A stretch of DNA of 16,670 nt from Stramenopiles sp. TOSAG23-6 (lineage: Eukaryota; Sar): assembly GCA_900128565.1 (NCBI GenBank), contig LT636090.1, positions 1 to 16,670 on the forward strand. The letters are read 5' to 3'. Positions 9,101-16,596 of this stretch are shown here, in pieces (within the stretch, counting starts at the first letter, position 1; each line of letters starts with the position of its first letter). Both the position numbers and the translations under genes were made by a program. The notes under the pieces were generated by a model. The model saw nothing but the letters and a program-made list of their open reading frames with translations, searched no databases and was not told the origin of the DNA.

Positions 9101-9491
9101 ATTAACACTCTTGGAAGAATTCGTGTTCGAAGTCGTGGGACGCATTCAGGTTCAATGTATGTTTTATTTTTTTTTTTTTTACAAAAAATCGATTTTTTTT
9201 CGTACGTAATTTTGTACCTAACGAATATTTTTGGGAAATATTTTTCCAAAATACATGTATTCTAGTGATACACCGAAATCGAATAAATCGAAAAAAAGTA
9301 AGCGATATTCCGTCAGTCGACAAAAATATCGGTCACAATCACGATATAGTTCTCGATTAGGCTCTGATGAATTTGAAGCCAATTTAAGAAATGAATTGAA
9401 TCCTCTTGATTTAGTGGCTGGGTTAAATTTAGAGATTTCACCCAAGAAAAATAATCTGAAAAGAAAGGATATACATATTGCTAGTGAATGA
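6114..9491 (+). CDS. Multi-zinc-finger protein of unknown function (7 exons)
   Basis: Exons 6114-6692, 6787-6938, 7037-7185, 7284-7579, 7684-7839, 7940-9156 and 9257-9491; total 2784 nt, 927 residues, all phases consistent. Residues 13-32 match the RanBP2-type zinc finger exactly (W13-x-C15-x2-C18-x3-N22-x6-C29-x2-C32), a fold that binds ubiquitin or RNA. Further Cys clusters follow: CPFCNGKCCLKC (~115-130, with a basic stretch KKKGKRGRKRK after it), CFRCEYCGFHSDKMHLLEEHKKTC (C2HC-like), and HCFRCGEKISC...CGDCNKKCWVC (RING-like Cys spacing). A short hydrophobic segment (VWMAISVPSIGWLNALVYGL, ~396-415) starts exon 5. The rest is Ser/Asn-rich and probably disordered, with tandem peptide duplications. 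I do not recognise the overall family. RNA-binding or ubiquitin-related roles are possible but unproven. Confidence 0.8.
6693..6786 (+). mobile_element. Introner intron, 94 bp, GC..AT
   Basis: Exon ..AAAAAGT, intron GCACGTTTTCATC...TTTACAATTCAT, exon CATGGTTGC. Core TAGAAAATTTTGTACCTAAC. Removal is in frame (..FNKKS/HGCSNIPR..). The 5' end is a variant (GC for GT), and no AG acceptor is present. Confidence 0.8.
6939..7036 (+). mobile_element. Introner intron, 98 bp, AT..AT
   Basis: Exon ..GATATAAG, intron ATATTTTTTATT...TTCACAATCTAT, exon GTATATATTAG. Diverged copy: the core hairpin is degraded and TTAAC replaces CCTAAC. Exact removal restores frame (..KKTNDI-R-YILEWKHTN..). The junction has no shift ambiguity, and no GT exists near the 5' end. 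Confidence 0.8.
7186..7283 (+). mobile_element. Introner intron, 98 bp, GT..AT
   Basis: Exon ..AAAACAT, intron GTAAATTTTATT...TTCACAATACAT, exon GTACACCAAC. Core CGTACGTAATTTTGTACCTAATG. Exact removal joins phase 1 (..EHKKT-C-TPTPRNERLF..). The nearest AG (CTCCAAG) is out of frame with the available donor. Confidence 0.87.
7580..7683 (+). mobile_element. Introner intron, 104 bp, GT..AT
   Basis: Exon ..TCTGTCTAT, intron GTACATTTTATT...TTCAAAATACAT, exon TCACTTTACG. Core CATACGAAATTTCGTACCTAAC. In frame (..KGESVY/SLYVWMAIS..). The first AG after the element end is more than 80 nt into the next exon. Confidence 0.87.
7840..7939 (+). mobile_element. Introner intron, 100 bp, GT..AT
   Basis: Exon ..GGGAAAGT, intron GTATGTTTTATT...TTCATAATCCAT, exon AGTCTTACTG. 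Core CGTACGAAATTTTGTACCTAACG. In frame (..RSRES/SLTEGLLQ..). Splicing at the adjacent AG of CATAG shifts the frame into a stop. Confidence 0.87.
8194..8239 (+). repeat. 12-bp tandem repeat (LNEH)
   Basis: GAACATTTAAAT repeated about 3.5 times in the zinc-finger gene, encoding LNEHLNEHLNEH. Confidence 0.88.
8366..8463 (+). repeat. Two ~51-bp degenerate tandem units
   Basis: Encodes FPSICRTTTNTSNTS then FPSICQTMTNTNNTN; diverged duplication in the disordered region of the zinc-finger protein. Confidence 0.7.
8509..8598 (+). repeat. Two tandem 45-bp units
   Basis: Encodes VDSTNLHNVRSKDK twice with near-identical DNA; in-frame duplication in the zinc-finger gene. Confidence 0.88.
9157..9256 (+). 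mobile_element. Introner intron, 100 bp, GT..AT
   Basis: Exon ..GGTTCAAT, intron GTATGTTTTATT...TTCCAAAATACAT, exon GTATTCTAGTG. Core CGTACGTAATTTTGTACCTAACG. In frame (..THSGS-M-YSSDTPKSN..). Here the first downstream AG would also be in frame, so this copy alone does not decide the splice rule. Confidence 0.83.
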
Positions 9492-9812
9492 AAAATTAGG
9501 GTTTAGGGTTCATGTTCGTGTTTCTGTTGTGACACGTGTATATAAAACAGAAAAAAAACAGTCTTACCTACTTGTTTTTTTGAATATAAAATAGTAAAAT
9601 TTATTCATTTTATTATTGAGAATGACAACTGTAAAATCTCTCAATCAAAATATCTCGCGGTCGATTTTATTATTTCGTGAACATTTATTTCGATTTCGAT
9701 TTTTTTTAATTTTGATTTTCGGATGGCAAATTTGCTACTTCGTTAACTACTAGCTAGTTGTAGTAGGTCTACAATTAGTAAAATAAAATAAATAACCTAA
9801 TTTTATTTAGCC
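9492..9812. promoter_or_regulatory. Intergenic region: zinc-finger gene 3' end and ODR4-like promoter
   Basis: 321 bp without a supported ORF. It holds a telobox-like TTAGGGTTTAGGGTT (9496-9510), CACGTG (9533-9538) next to a TATATAAA (9539-9546), and CTAGCTAGTTG (9750-9760), which recurs inverted at 15724-15734. Which of these drives the ODR4-like gene cannot be told. A small non-coding transcript from the TATA-like site is possible, but nothing recognisable follows it. Confidence 0.5.
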
Positions 9813-11528
9813 ATGGGTTCTGGCAGAGAACGCATTTTCCTAGATAGTACAGTATCCAAGTTTTTGTCGCATTTAGTAAGTCACAGTCGGTGCAGTCAAG
9901 TTGGTTTTCTGATTGGTCAAAAAGTAGATAGCAACGTGTTTGTTGTTCATGTTGTTCTTCTAAAGAAATCACATTTCAAAACCAAGGATACTCTACTACA
10001 TATAGTATCGGATGTTAATGTATCTTTGCCGGGTGGATTATCTATTGTTGGTATTTTTATTCTTGATACTGTAGGAAGTACTGTTCCAGTGAGTGTTGTG
10101 GGTGATTTTGTTCAAAAGTGTTCAGAACCATCTGATCCATCCTTATTTACTGAATCTTTAGTAGTGCTTCGAAAGATAACAAAGTCTCACAAATATACCT
10201 GCCGTATATATAGGGGAAATATAGATAGTTATCCTATTGATTTCAAAGTTCAAGATTGTCTTGATGATTTTCAAGCCTTTCGGTGTAAAATTAATTTTTG
10301 CGAAGTTGTTGTTTTGCCTCACAATGTCAACTTTACACCTAAAAATTCTTTAGAAAAGCAAAACTTACAAAGCACGATTCAAACGAGTGTGTATAATGCA
10401 ATATCACCAACTTTGGATTCTTTGGTATTTAGAGTATCTGGAGAACTAAACACAAATATAGAAACAAAAGTTTCAGAGCTCAGTCCAGCTAAGCATAAAT
10501 TGTTTGAAAATGATATTTTTGATTCTAAAGGACTCTGTCATACACTCTGTCATACTTTAGATGTATTTTCCCGTGGATTGTATGGTGTTATTAATAGTGT
10601 TTCAATACATTCAAATAAGGGAATTATTGTCCAAATATGGCTGGCTCATCCTGTCATTTTTTGGTTGCATAAAAGTCAAAAAATATCAAAAGCTTCAGCT
10701 CTTGCTCTACGCCAGGATATGTGTACGTTGTTTTGTTTTCATTTCCAATATTGATTTTTTTTCATAAAAAAATTGTACCAAACGATTTTTTTTAAACTTT
10801 AAAAAAAAATATTTGTTCACAATGTATATCGATCCGTGAGTGAACGCTTGCGTATTCTATTTATATCAAACACGTGGGCAAAATGCTCTTACAAAGGCTT
10901 GAAGATATCATTACCGTGTAGAAGTTATTTTGAATTACCTTATCTAGATTCTTCACAAATAAAACAACGAATGTTTGGCATATTTTATAATGATTCAAGC
11001 GCTAACCCTAGTGACAGTGTTTCTATTGTAATGGGTTCTACTATGTTAGGATATACAGATTCATGTGTTTCATATAGTATGGAAATACCATTAGCTGGTG
11101 AAAATTTTAATACTGTTGCATCATCTGTGTGTGCAGTGCTACTTAGTCAATATTGGCAGTCTAATCTTTGTGTTGATGATGAAAAAAAAAAAAAAAAAAT
11201 GATACATTTTAAAAAGAAAATGACAATGAACAACGTAAAAAATATAAAGAATTATGATGATAATGATGATTGGAATTTTGAAAATGTTGATTTTGATCGG
11301 TGTGATAATGAGGAAGAGCAGAAGAAAGAACTAGAAGATATTAATTTGGATGCTGAAGTGGAAAGATTATTGAGGGAAGAGGATGAAGCAAATGCGACGA
11401 AAGTAAAGGAAAACACGACACGAGGAGATCATTATAGCAGTTCTTCTAGTATATTTATTGTCGGTGCATTATTTGTTTGTACTCTTGCTATTATATTTGA
11501 AAGTTTGGGCGTGGTTAATTTCATCTGA
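9813..11528 (+). CDS. ODR4: ODR4-like ER membrane protein (2 exons)
   Basis: Exons 9813-10722 and 10828-11528, 1611 nt, 536 residues. The N-terminus (MGSGRERIFLDSTVSKFLSHL...SQVGFLIGQ) and the LPGGLSIVGIFIL block at ~72-84 resemble the ODR4 family. That family helps deliver membrane receptors in worms and in animals anchors UFM1-specific protease activity at the ER. After the intron come RILFISNTWAKC and PLAGENFNTVASSVCAVL. An acidic, Lys-rich linker follows, and a C-terminal transmembrane helix (SIFIVGALFVCTLAIIFESL, ~511-530) suggests a tail-anchored protein. ODR4 proteins I know are similar in plan and somewhat shorter. An 18-A run at 11182-11199 encodes Lys and could slip. The gene converges with the WD40 gene, with stop codons 70 bp apart. 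Confidence 0.68.
10723..10827 (+). mobile_element. Introner intron, 105 bp, GT..AT
   Basis: Exon ..GGATATGT, intron GTACGTTGTTTTG...GTTCACAATGTAT, exon ATCGATCCG. Diverged core (CATAAAAAAATTGTACCAAACG; branch-like CAAAC). Exact removal gives ..LRQDM-Y-RSVSERLRIL.. in frame. A GT-AG alternative (GATAT/GTGTACG to CGTGAG) is also in frame here, so this copy is not decisive. Confidence 0.75.
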
Positions 11529-11598
11529 TTTGATTCTTGGTGTGTTTGGTTTTCCTTTATAAATTATATTTTATAATAATATATATATGCAAAATGAT

Positions 11599-14500
11599 TT
11601 ATTTTATACCAGCTACTTTCAGTGGTGGTAAATTATTGTTTGCTATTTCGTCTGTTTCTGGCTCTTGTGGGTCTTCTTCATTCAAATCACTGCAAGATTC
11701 AACTTCATCATCATCGTCGTTTGTGTAAAGACCCGCTTCTTTCTTCAATGCTCTTACAAACTCTTTCATGTCAATATCTCCACTGTTATCAGTGTCGTAT
11801 GATTGAAAATCTTTTGCATTGCCGATTCCAGAGGCAATAAAATCATCTAATGATAGAGTTCCACTTACGTTGACCATACTTAAAAACTTTTCTTTGGCCT
11901 CAAGTTTTACAATTCTATATTTTAAATCTCGGACTAATTGAACAAACTTTGCTGCATCACCTCGGGACATCAGAGGACCATCCTCGCCATCCATATCAAC
12001 TGGACTGAGTTCCAATGCTCTAGTCGTATCAATTCGCATATTAATGATATCATCTTCATATTTAGATAACCCATTTCGCGTCATGAACTTTGCCAAATCA
12101 GTAGCATTCCAAAGCGCGGGATTTCGTGGTGTAACACGTTTCTTCTTCCTAACTACAACAACAACACTATCTTTCCCGTCATCTTTATCACCACCAACAG
12201 GTGTATTTTCAACAACATCCTCCATTTCTTCATCGCGAAGTAGACCCAACCCTTTGCGCAAGAATGCTGATGGCTGCCATTTTTTCTTTCCGCTACTTAT
12301 ATGTCCTCCTTTCCTACCCTGTGTTCGTGTTCGGTCTTTCTCATTATACAACTGGCTATACATCAATCTCTGCCTATTCACTGATCCTATACTCCAATTA
12401 GATTTATCTTGGGAAGGTAACGTTGGCGCCGACGCTTGTTGGTGTAAAGAAGGTCCATAAGTTTCCTCACCTTCCAGTAGGTCTTGATACTCAATAAGTT
12501 TTCGAGTTTCAGGTGATGCTTTCGCTAGCATATTTATTTTTGCTTGTTTCTTTTCGTTGATGTATTTCTTTCGTGCCAATTCTTCGCGCTTTAATGTAGC
12601 TTCCCATTCAATATCAGCCGCATTCTTCTTAAATGTCTCACAACCAAATATCTGTGCTACTACACGAGTCCGCTCTCGCGCATGTATTTTGTAAAAATAT
12701 TTCAAATTGTTTTTTGTTAGGTACAAAATTTCGTACGAAAAAAAATCGAAATTGAAAAAAAAAAAACATACATGAGAAAGAGTTCTTGGAGTTGGTTCTT
12801 CAATCTTTCCACCACCCAATGATTTGTAGCTGTTTGATAATTCTGCTGCAGTGTGTAACCCATATGTTTCTTGAGGAGTTTCGACATCCTTCATTACACC
12901 TTTTACTTTATCGCCAAGATTTTCAACCAGCTCAAGCATTTTCTTAGCCCTGATTTCTTTTTCTTGTTTTCGAATTTCAGCATTCGCATCGAAATTCCAG
13001 TCTTTCGAGTCAGCTCCATGTAAATTTGGAGTATCAATTTTCCCTAATGCTGCGCCACACAATGAAGAAGATCTTCCTACTGTCCATAACTTTATCGTAC
13101 AATCGCTTGATGTAGTTACAATTGTTGGTTTTGGTGAACAATACACTCGTAGATCGCAAATTGATGATTCATGCCCTTGCCATTTTGCCATTACTTGACA
13201 TGTCAGTTTCGCCGTTGTAGCTGGGTCTTGAGTTTTTGAATAGTCCCCTCTCCCGTTGTGTGACATATCTCGACGACACAAACTACGTGCAAAATAGTTG
13301 TGATCATTATGCCGCGGCCAAATCGATAATCCAAGATCACGAATAACCATAGAAAGGTTCAAGCATCGAACCCATCCATTCGAATCTGCAACGCACAACA
13401 CATGTATTCCTGCATGAACACCTGGTGAAATTTGTCTTCCACCTTCTGGTGAGTAAAATATATCCATTGCTGTGATTCCTACGCCACTTGCTTTATTACT
13501 TGATCTTCGTCTACTTGAATCGCCTTTCGGGCTTAAAATGCCATAGCATTTACCTTTAGAAATACGACACGCCCATAACCAAATCCGCCCTTCAGAGTCA
13601 GCAGCGGCAACTAGTGGGTACGGATCAATGAATTTTACAGCTGTTATCTCTGCATCGGCTACCCGTCTGGGACATGGGTCTTCTACAATACAACTCTCAA
13701 AGTCCCACGTTTGCAAGCTTCCATCAGAACTTCCCGATGCAATCAAAGATAAATTTCGCGAATGGTCAATACAAGTTATATCACCAGTATGAGCTTCTTT
13801 CACTTCACGAAGAAGTTCGGCTCGATCAACGGGTAGATCATTCCATACTCTAATTGAATGATCCCAAGATGCTGAAATAAAAACAGCGTCTCCACGACAA
13901 TATACCAACGCACTAACTTCTGAATTATGTTTCATTTCTGCGCGCTTCATTCGTACTCCATTAACACAATTATTTATTGAAATTTCCCCTTCTACAGTAC
14001 CAAATATATATTTTCTCTGTCTATCATCAAAGCACATTGCGGATATAGAAGAAGAAACAACATTCTTATATTCCTCTAATAATGATCCATCCACTGAACT
14101 CCAAACTCTTAAATCGTGTCCTATCGGAGCGACAAAATTCATGAGAGTATCATTATAATGACCTGCTGAAGGAATAATACTCGTTGCATGTATAATCTTT
14201 GTCTTGAAGAAGTGCACCACATCTGATGCAATACACAACAAAGGGTCGCCAGCTCCCCAACGTCCTGGTATGATGCACATAGATCGAGGATGGAAACGCA
14301 TACTTTTTGCTGCACATACATCTGAACCAAAAGCTTGAAGGCACCTCTCAGAATCTAATATTGAGGAATCCAGTCGAACATCCCACCAGCGAACATGACC
14401 CTCTGTATCAACAGAATATGCAAAATGTGATTCTGCATCAGCAACAACAGCGCATAGAGAATGATCGTGTTGATCTGGAGTATCTCGACCTAATACAAAT

Positions 14501-15582
14501 AAAGGTTCAAAAGAAGCACCAGAGATATCCCATGCAAAAATGTCAAAGTCATAACCTGCGGATAAAACTACTCCATTTCCTGCATATGATATAGAGCGCA
14601 CCCCCATTGCATGACCAAACCTAGCTCCTCGCCACTTATTGTCATTAAGTCCCCAAATATGAACAGCTTTATCAAGTGCTGCACTGATAAGTATACGATA
14701 CTCTTCTACTAAGATGAGATCAGTAATCATCTCATTATGTTTGTTCATTGTTTGGTACATTTTTGCAGAACAAGAACCAACACCAACCGTAATTTTCCAC
14801 GCAAATATGCTAGAACCACTGCCAGATGTATATAATGTTTTTGTGGCTCCATGCCAACATAAGTGATACATTGTCTGTTTAAATCGGATTTGACCTAATT
14901 TTTTGACCACTTCTTCTTTAGTGTTGTCATTTAGATTGTGGTTTGGAGAAAAAATGCTCATATCCCAAAATGACAATGTCATATCATCCGATGTTATACA
15001 TAAAACATTAAAATCGGGCAGATAAACACAGTCAATTGCAGTGGTATTTCCATTACTGCTGGAATTCTCAGGAGTATATAAGTCTAACTCATGAACTAAG
15101 TTCATACGGTAAAACTTTTGTCCAGTTTCCAGGGCGGAAGCGTAAATCGAATCAGGACCCATGTGATAGGGATCATATATTTTTATTGATTTGTGCCCTC
15201 CTTCACAACAAATAAGCTTCTGTAACTCTTTAATGTAACACATTTTTGATATAAAACCACCGTGGTGGACTGGATCTAAAGCTGTAGAATCTTCAATAAA
15301 CTTTTTGTTAAGGTCGTCACCTCGGCCTAAACGCAGACCGGTTTCTATACAGAAGCTCGAAAACTCTTCCCACTCCATTAGCTTATTATCATTCACGTCC
15401 ACCTGATCAAATAACTCAATTAAACGAATGGTTAGTTCTTTTTTATTGAGCTCACTGGAGCCTTCAAGAATGTTGAGCATAGCTCCAACAAATTGTGCGC
15501 ACTGAAGTCCTTTTTCAAATTTTTCAAAGCGAGTTCGAAGTGCTGTGAGTTCTGCCGTATTCAGCAACGTCATTATTTCCAT
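11599..15582 (-). CDS. EF-hand / WD40 / SAM-like protein, probable ciliary component
   Basis: Exons 15582-12772 and 12681-11599; 1297 residues. An N-terminal EF-hand carries the loop DVNDNKLMEWEE (62-73). From about residue 110 to 860 there is a long WD40 array with typical blades (FISASWDHSIRVWNDL, SLIASGSSDGSLQTWDF, TIVTTSSDCTIKLWTV), probably two propellers. The C-terminal third has a charged coiled-coil-like stretch, a SAM-like domain (~1120-1200, WNATDLAKFMTRNGLSKYEDD) and a second EF-hand with loop DTDNSGDIDMKE (~1233-1244). EF-hand plus WD40 proteins of this plan occur in motile cilia (WDR49/CFAP337-like). Calcium binding is supported by the loop residues; an axonemal location is inferred. 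The Met at 15582 is the first in frame. The gene is divergent from the HD gene. Confidence 0.82.
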   Translation of the reverse strand: MEIMTLLNTAELTALRTRFEKFEKGLQCAQFVGAMLNILEGSSELNKKELTIRLIELFDQVDVNDNKLMEWEEFSSFCIETGLRLGRGDDLNKKFIEDSTALDPVHHGGFISKMCYIKELQKLICCEGGHKSIKIYDPYHMGPDSIYASALETGQKFYRMNLVHELDLYTPENSSSNGNTTAIDCVYLPDFNVLCITSDDMTLSFWDMSIFSPNHNLNDNTKEEVVKKLGQIRFKQTMYHLCWHGATKTLYTSGSGSSIFAWKITVGVGSCSAKMYQTMNKHNEMITDLILVEEYRILISAALDKAVHIWGLNDNKWRGARFGHAMGVRSISYAGNGVVLSAGYDFDIFAWDISGASFEPLFVLGRDTPDQHDHSLCAVVADAESHFAYSVDTEGHVRWWDVRLDSSILDSERCLQAFGSDVCAAKSMRFHPRSMCIIPGRWGAGDPLLCIASDVVHFFKTKIIHATSIIPSAGHYNDTLMNFVAPIGHDLRVWSSVDGSLLEEYKNVVSSSISAMCFDDRQRKYIFGTVEGEISINNCVNGVRMKRAEMKHNSEVSALVYCRGDAVFISASWDHSIRVWNDLPVDRAELLREVKEAHTGDITCIDHSRNLSLIASGSSDGSLQTWDFESCIVEDPCPRRVADAEITAVKFIDPYPLVAAADSEGRIWLWACRISKGKCYGILSPKGDSSRRRSSNKASGVGITAMDIFYSPEGGRQISPGVHAGIHVLCVADSNGWVRCLNLSMVIRDLGLSIWPRHNDHNYFARSLCRRDMSHNGRGDYSKTQDPATTAKLTCQVMAKWQGHESSICDLRVYCSPKPTIVTTSSDCTIKLWTVGRSSSLCGAALGKIDTPNLHGADSKDWNFDANAEIRKQEKEIRAKKMLELVENLGDKVKGVMKDVETPQETYGLHTAAELSNSYKSLGGGKIEEPTPRTLSHVCFFFFNFDFFSYEILYLTKNNLKYFYKIHARERTRVVAQIFGCETFKKNAADIEWEATLKREELARKKYINEKKQAKINMLAKASPETRKLIEYQDLLEGEETYGPSLHQQASAPTLPSQDKSNWSIGSVNRQRLMYSQLYNEKDRTRTQGRKGGHISSGKKKWQPSAFLRKGLGLLRDEEMEDVVENTPVGGDKDDGKDSVVVVVRKKKRVTPRNPALWNATDLAKFMTRNGLSKYEDDIINMRIDTTRALELSPVDMDGEDGPLMSRGDAAKFVQLVRDLKYRIVKLEAKEKFLSMVNVSGTLSLDDFIASGIGNAKDFQSYDTDNSGDIDMKEFVRALKKEAGLYTNDDDDEVESCSDLNEEDPQEPETDEIANNNLPPLKVAGIK
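12682..12771 (-). mobile_element. Introner intron, 90 bp, GT..AT
   Basis: Minus strand: exon ..TTTCTCAT, intron GTATGTTTTTTT...TTACAAAATACAT, exon GCGCGAGAG. Core TTTCGTACGAAATTTTGTACCTAAC. In frame (..RTLSH/ARERTRVVAQ..). CATG at both edges makes the junction ambiguous by 4 nt. The second downstream AG (GAGAG) would also be in frame. Confidence 0.85.
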
Positions 15583-15875
15583 CGCTCACTTGAGGTATAA
15601 GTAGGAAATATGACCTAGATTTGGAAATTATTCACAATACTGCCTTGGCTTGCATGATATATTGCTTTAAAGATACTAACTATATCATACGCGTGTTGAG
15701 GTAACTGTCAGTTTCAAAGCCTCCAACTAGCTAGGGTTAGGGTTACGAGGTTCAGTCAAAAAAATCTCGATTCAAAGAAGCCATCAATATTATTTTGCCA
15801 ATATTTTAGTTTATGATCTCGATCAAATTTTATATAAAGTGAAACAAATAGTTCTTTGCGAAGGTCACAATAAAG
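15583..15875. promoter_or_regulatory. Divergent promoter region, WD40 and HD genes
   Basis: 293 bp between the two start codons. It holds CAACTAGCTAG (15724-15734), directly overlapped by a telobox-like TAGGGTTAGGGTTA (15732-15745). The 11-mer matches the inverted 9750-9760 motif upstream of the ODR4-like gene exactly. No supported ORF lies here. Confidence 0.5.
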
Positions 15876-16596
15876 ATGGTTAATGATAATATCCTTGTAA
15901 AAGCTACGGAAGCTTTTGTACGGAAAGAACTTGCAAATAATGATGCTTCCCACGATTTCTCACATATTGCACGTGTACGTGCCACCGCTCTGTCTCTTGG
16001 GATCAAGGAGAAACTTAGCCCTGAAGACTTACAGGAAGTAGAAATTAGTTCTTTATTGCACGATATTGATGATTGGAAATATTCTGGTTCTGAGTTTGCA
16101 GGATCTAAAAAAGCTTCTGATTTTCTAAAGAAGCAAGGTTGTTCTGATGAAAAATGCAAAAGAATTGCATACATAATTCAGCGTATACGTTTTCAAAATT
16201 GAATTTTTACCTAATTTTTTTTTTCTACCAAATTTTGTACCTAACTATTTTTTTAAAACCAAAAAAAAATATTTTTCGTTATACGTGTAAGTTTTCACGA
16301 TGAACTTGGTCGCACTATTGAAGAAAAAGAATTATTAGAAAAAGATAAGGTATTGTGTATTGTTCAAGATGCCGACAGGCTTGATGCAATAGGCGCAATT
16401 GGAATTGCCCGATGCTTCACTTATGTATGTTTTATTTTTTTTCAATTTCAAATTTATTTTTCATACGAAATTTTGTACCTAACGATTTTTTTTTAAATAT
16501 TTTTCCAAAATACATCTCCTACAGCTAATGAATGTTTGCAATTCGGCACAGTTGCAACATATGGGAAAATTCCTAAATAAAAATTCAACATCATAA
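15876..16596 (+). CDS. HD-domain phosphohydrolase, atypical C-terminus
   Basis: Exons 15876-16184, 16287-16424 and 16516-16596; 175 residues as predicted. The HD superfamily metal ligands are visible: H26 and H30 in SHDFSHIARV, H62-D63 in LLHDIDDW, and D131-A-D133 in VQDADRLDAIGAIGIAR. The whole resembles the bacterial YedJ-type HD hydrolases, which act on phosphorylated small molecules; the substrate is unknown. The VSF start of exon 2 lines up with the conserved HSF of YedJ, which supports the first intron's ends. Exon 3 (LLQLMNVCNSAQ..., 26 residues) does not resemble the family C-terminus, and family members normally exceed 200 residues. A further intron, a true truncation or an alternative end are all possible. 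Confidence 0.72.
16185..16286 (+). mobile_element. Introner intron, 102 bp, AT..GT
   Basis: Exon ..CAGCGT, intron ATACGTTTTCAAAATTG...TTTTCGTTATACGT, exon GTAAGTTTTC. Core CTACCAAATTTTGTACCTAACT. Exact removal gives ..YIIQR/VSFHDELGR.., restoring the conserved VSF. CGT lies at both edges, so GT..AC is equally possible. No AG acceptor fits the frame without deleting VSF. Confidence 0.82.
16425..16515 (+). mobile_element. Introner intron, 91 bp, GT..AT
   Basis: Exon ..TTCACTTAT, intron GTATGTTTTATT...TTCCAAAATACAT, then CTCCTACAG. Core CATACGAAATTTTGTACCTAACG. The downstream frame is not independently known, so this copy does not test the rule. The adjacent CTCCTACAG offers an AG. Confidence 0.78.

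Noticed and set aside
7186-9256. Canonical GT-AG splicing of the introners using AGs downstream of the element ends
   Set aside because: It fits frame for some copies (9157, 10723, 12682), but the nearest AG fails for 610, 3322, 6939, 7186, 7840 and 16185, and for 407 and 7580 it would remove long coding stretches. One rule (exact element ends) fits all.
9539-9749. Small RNA gene after the TATATAAA at 9539
   Set aside because: No tRNA, snRNA or other known RNA structure or terminator could be recognised by eye in the following sequence.
12682-12771. Recurring peptide (FSYEILYLT-like) as a conserved protein domain
   Set aside because: It is only the translation of the introner hairpin and CCTAAC region where an intron happens to be open in frame.
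15732-15745. Telomere or chromosome end
   Set aside because: Only about two TTAGGG units, located between two genes; better seen as a telobox-like motif.
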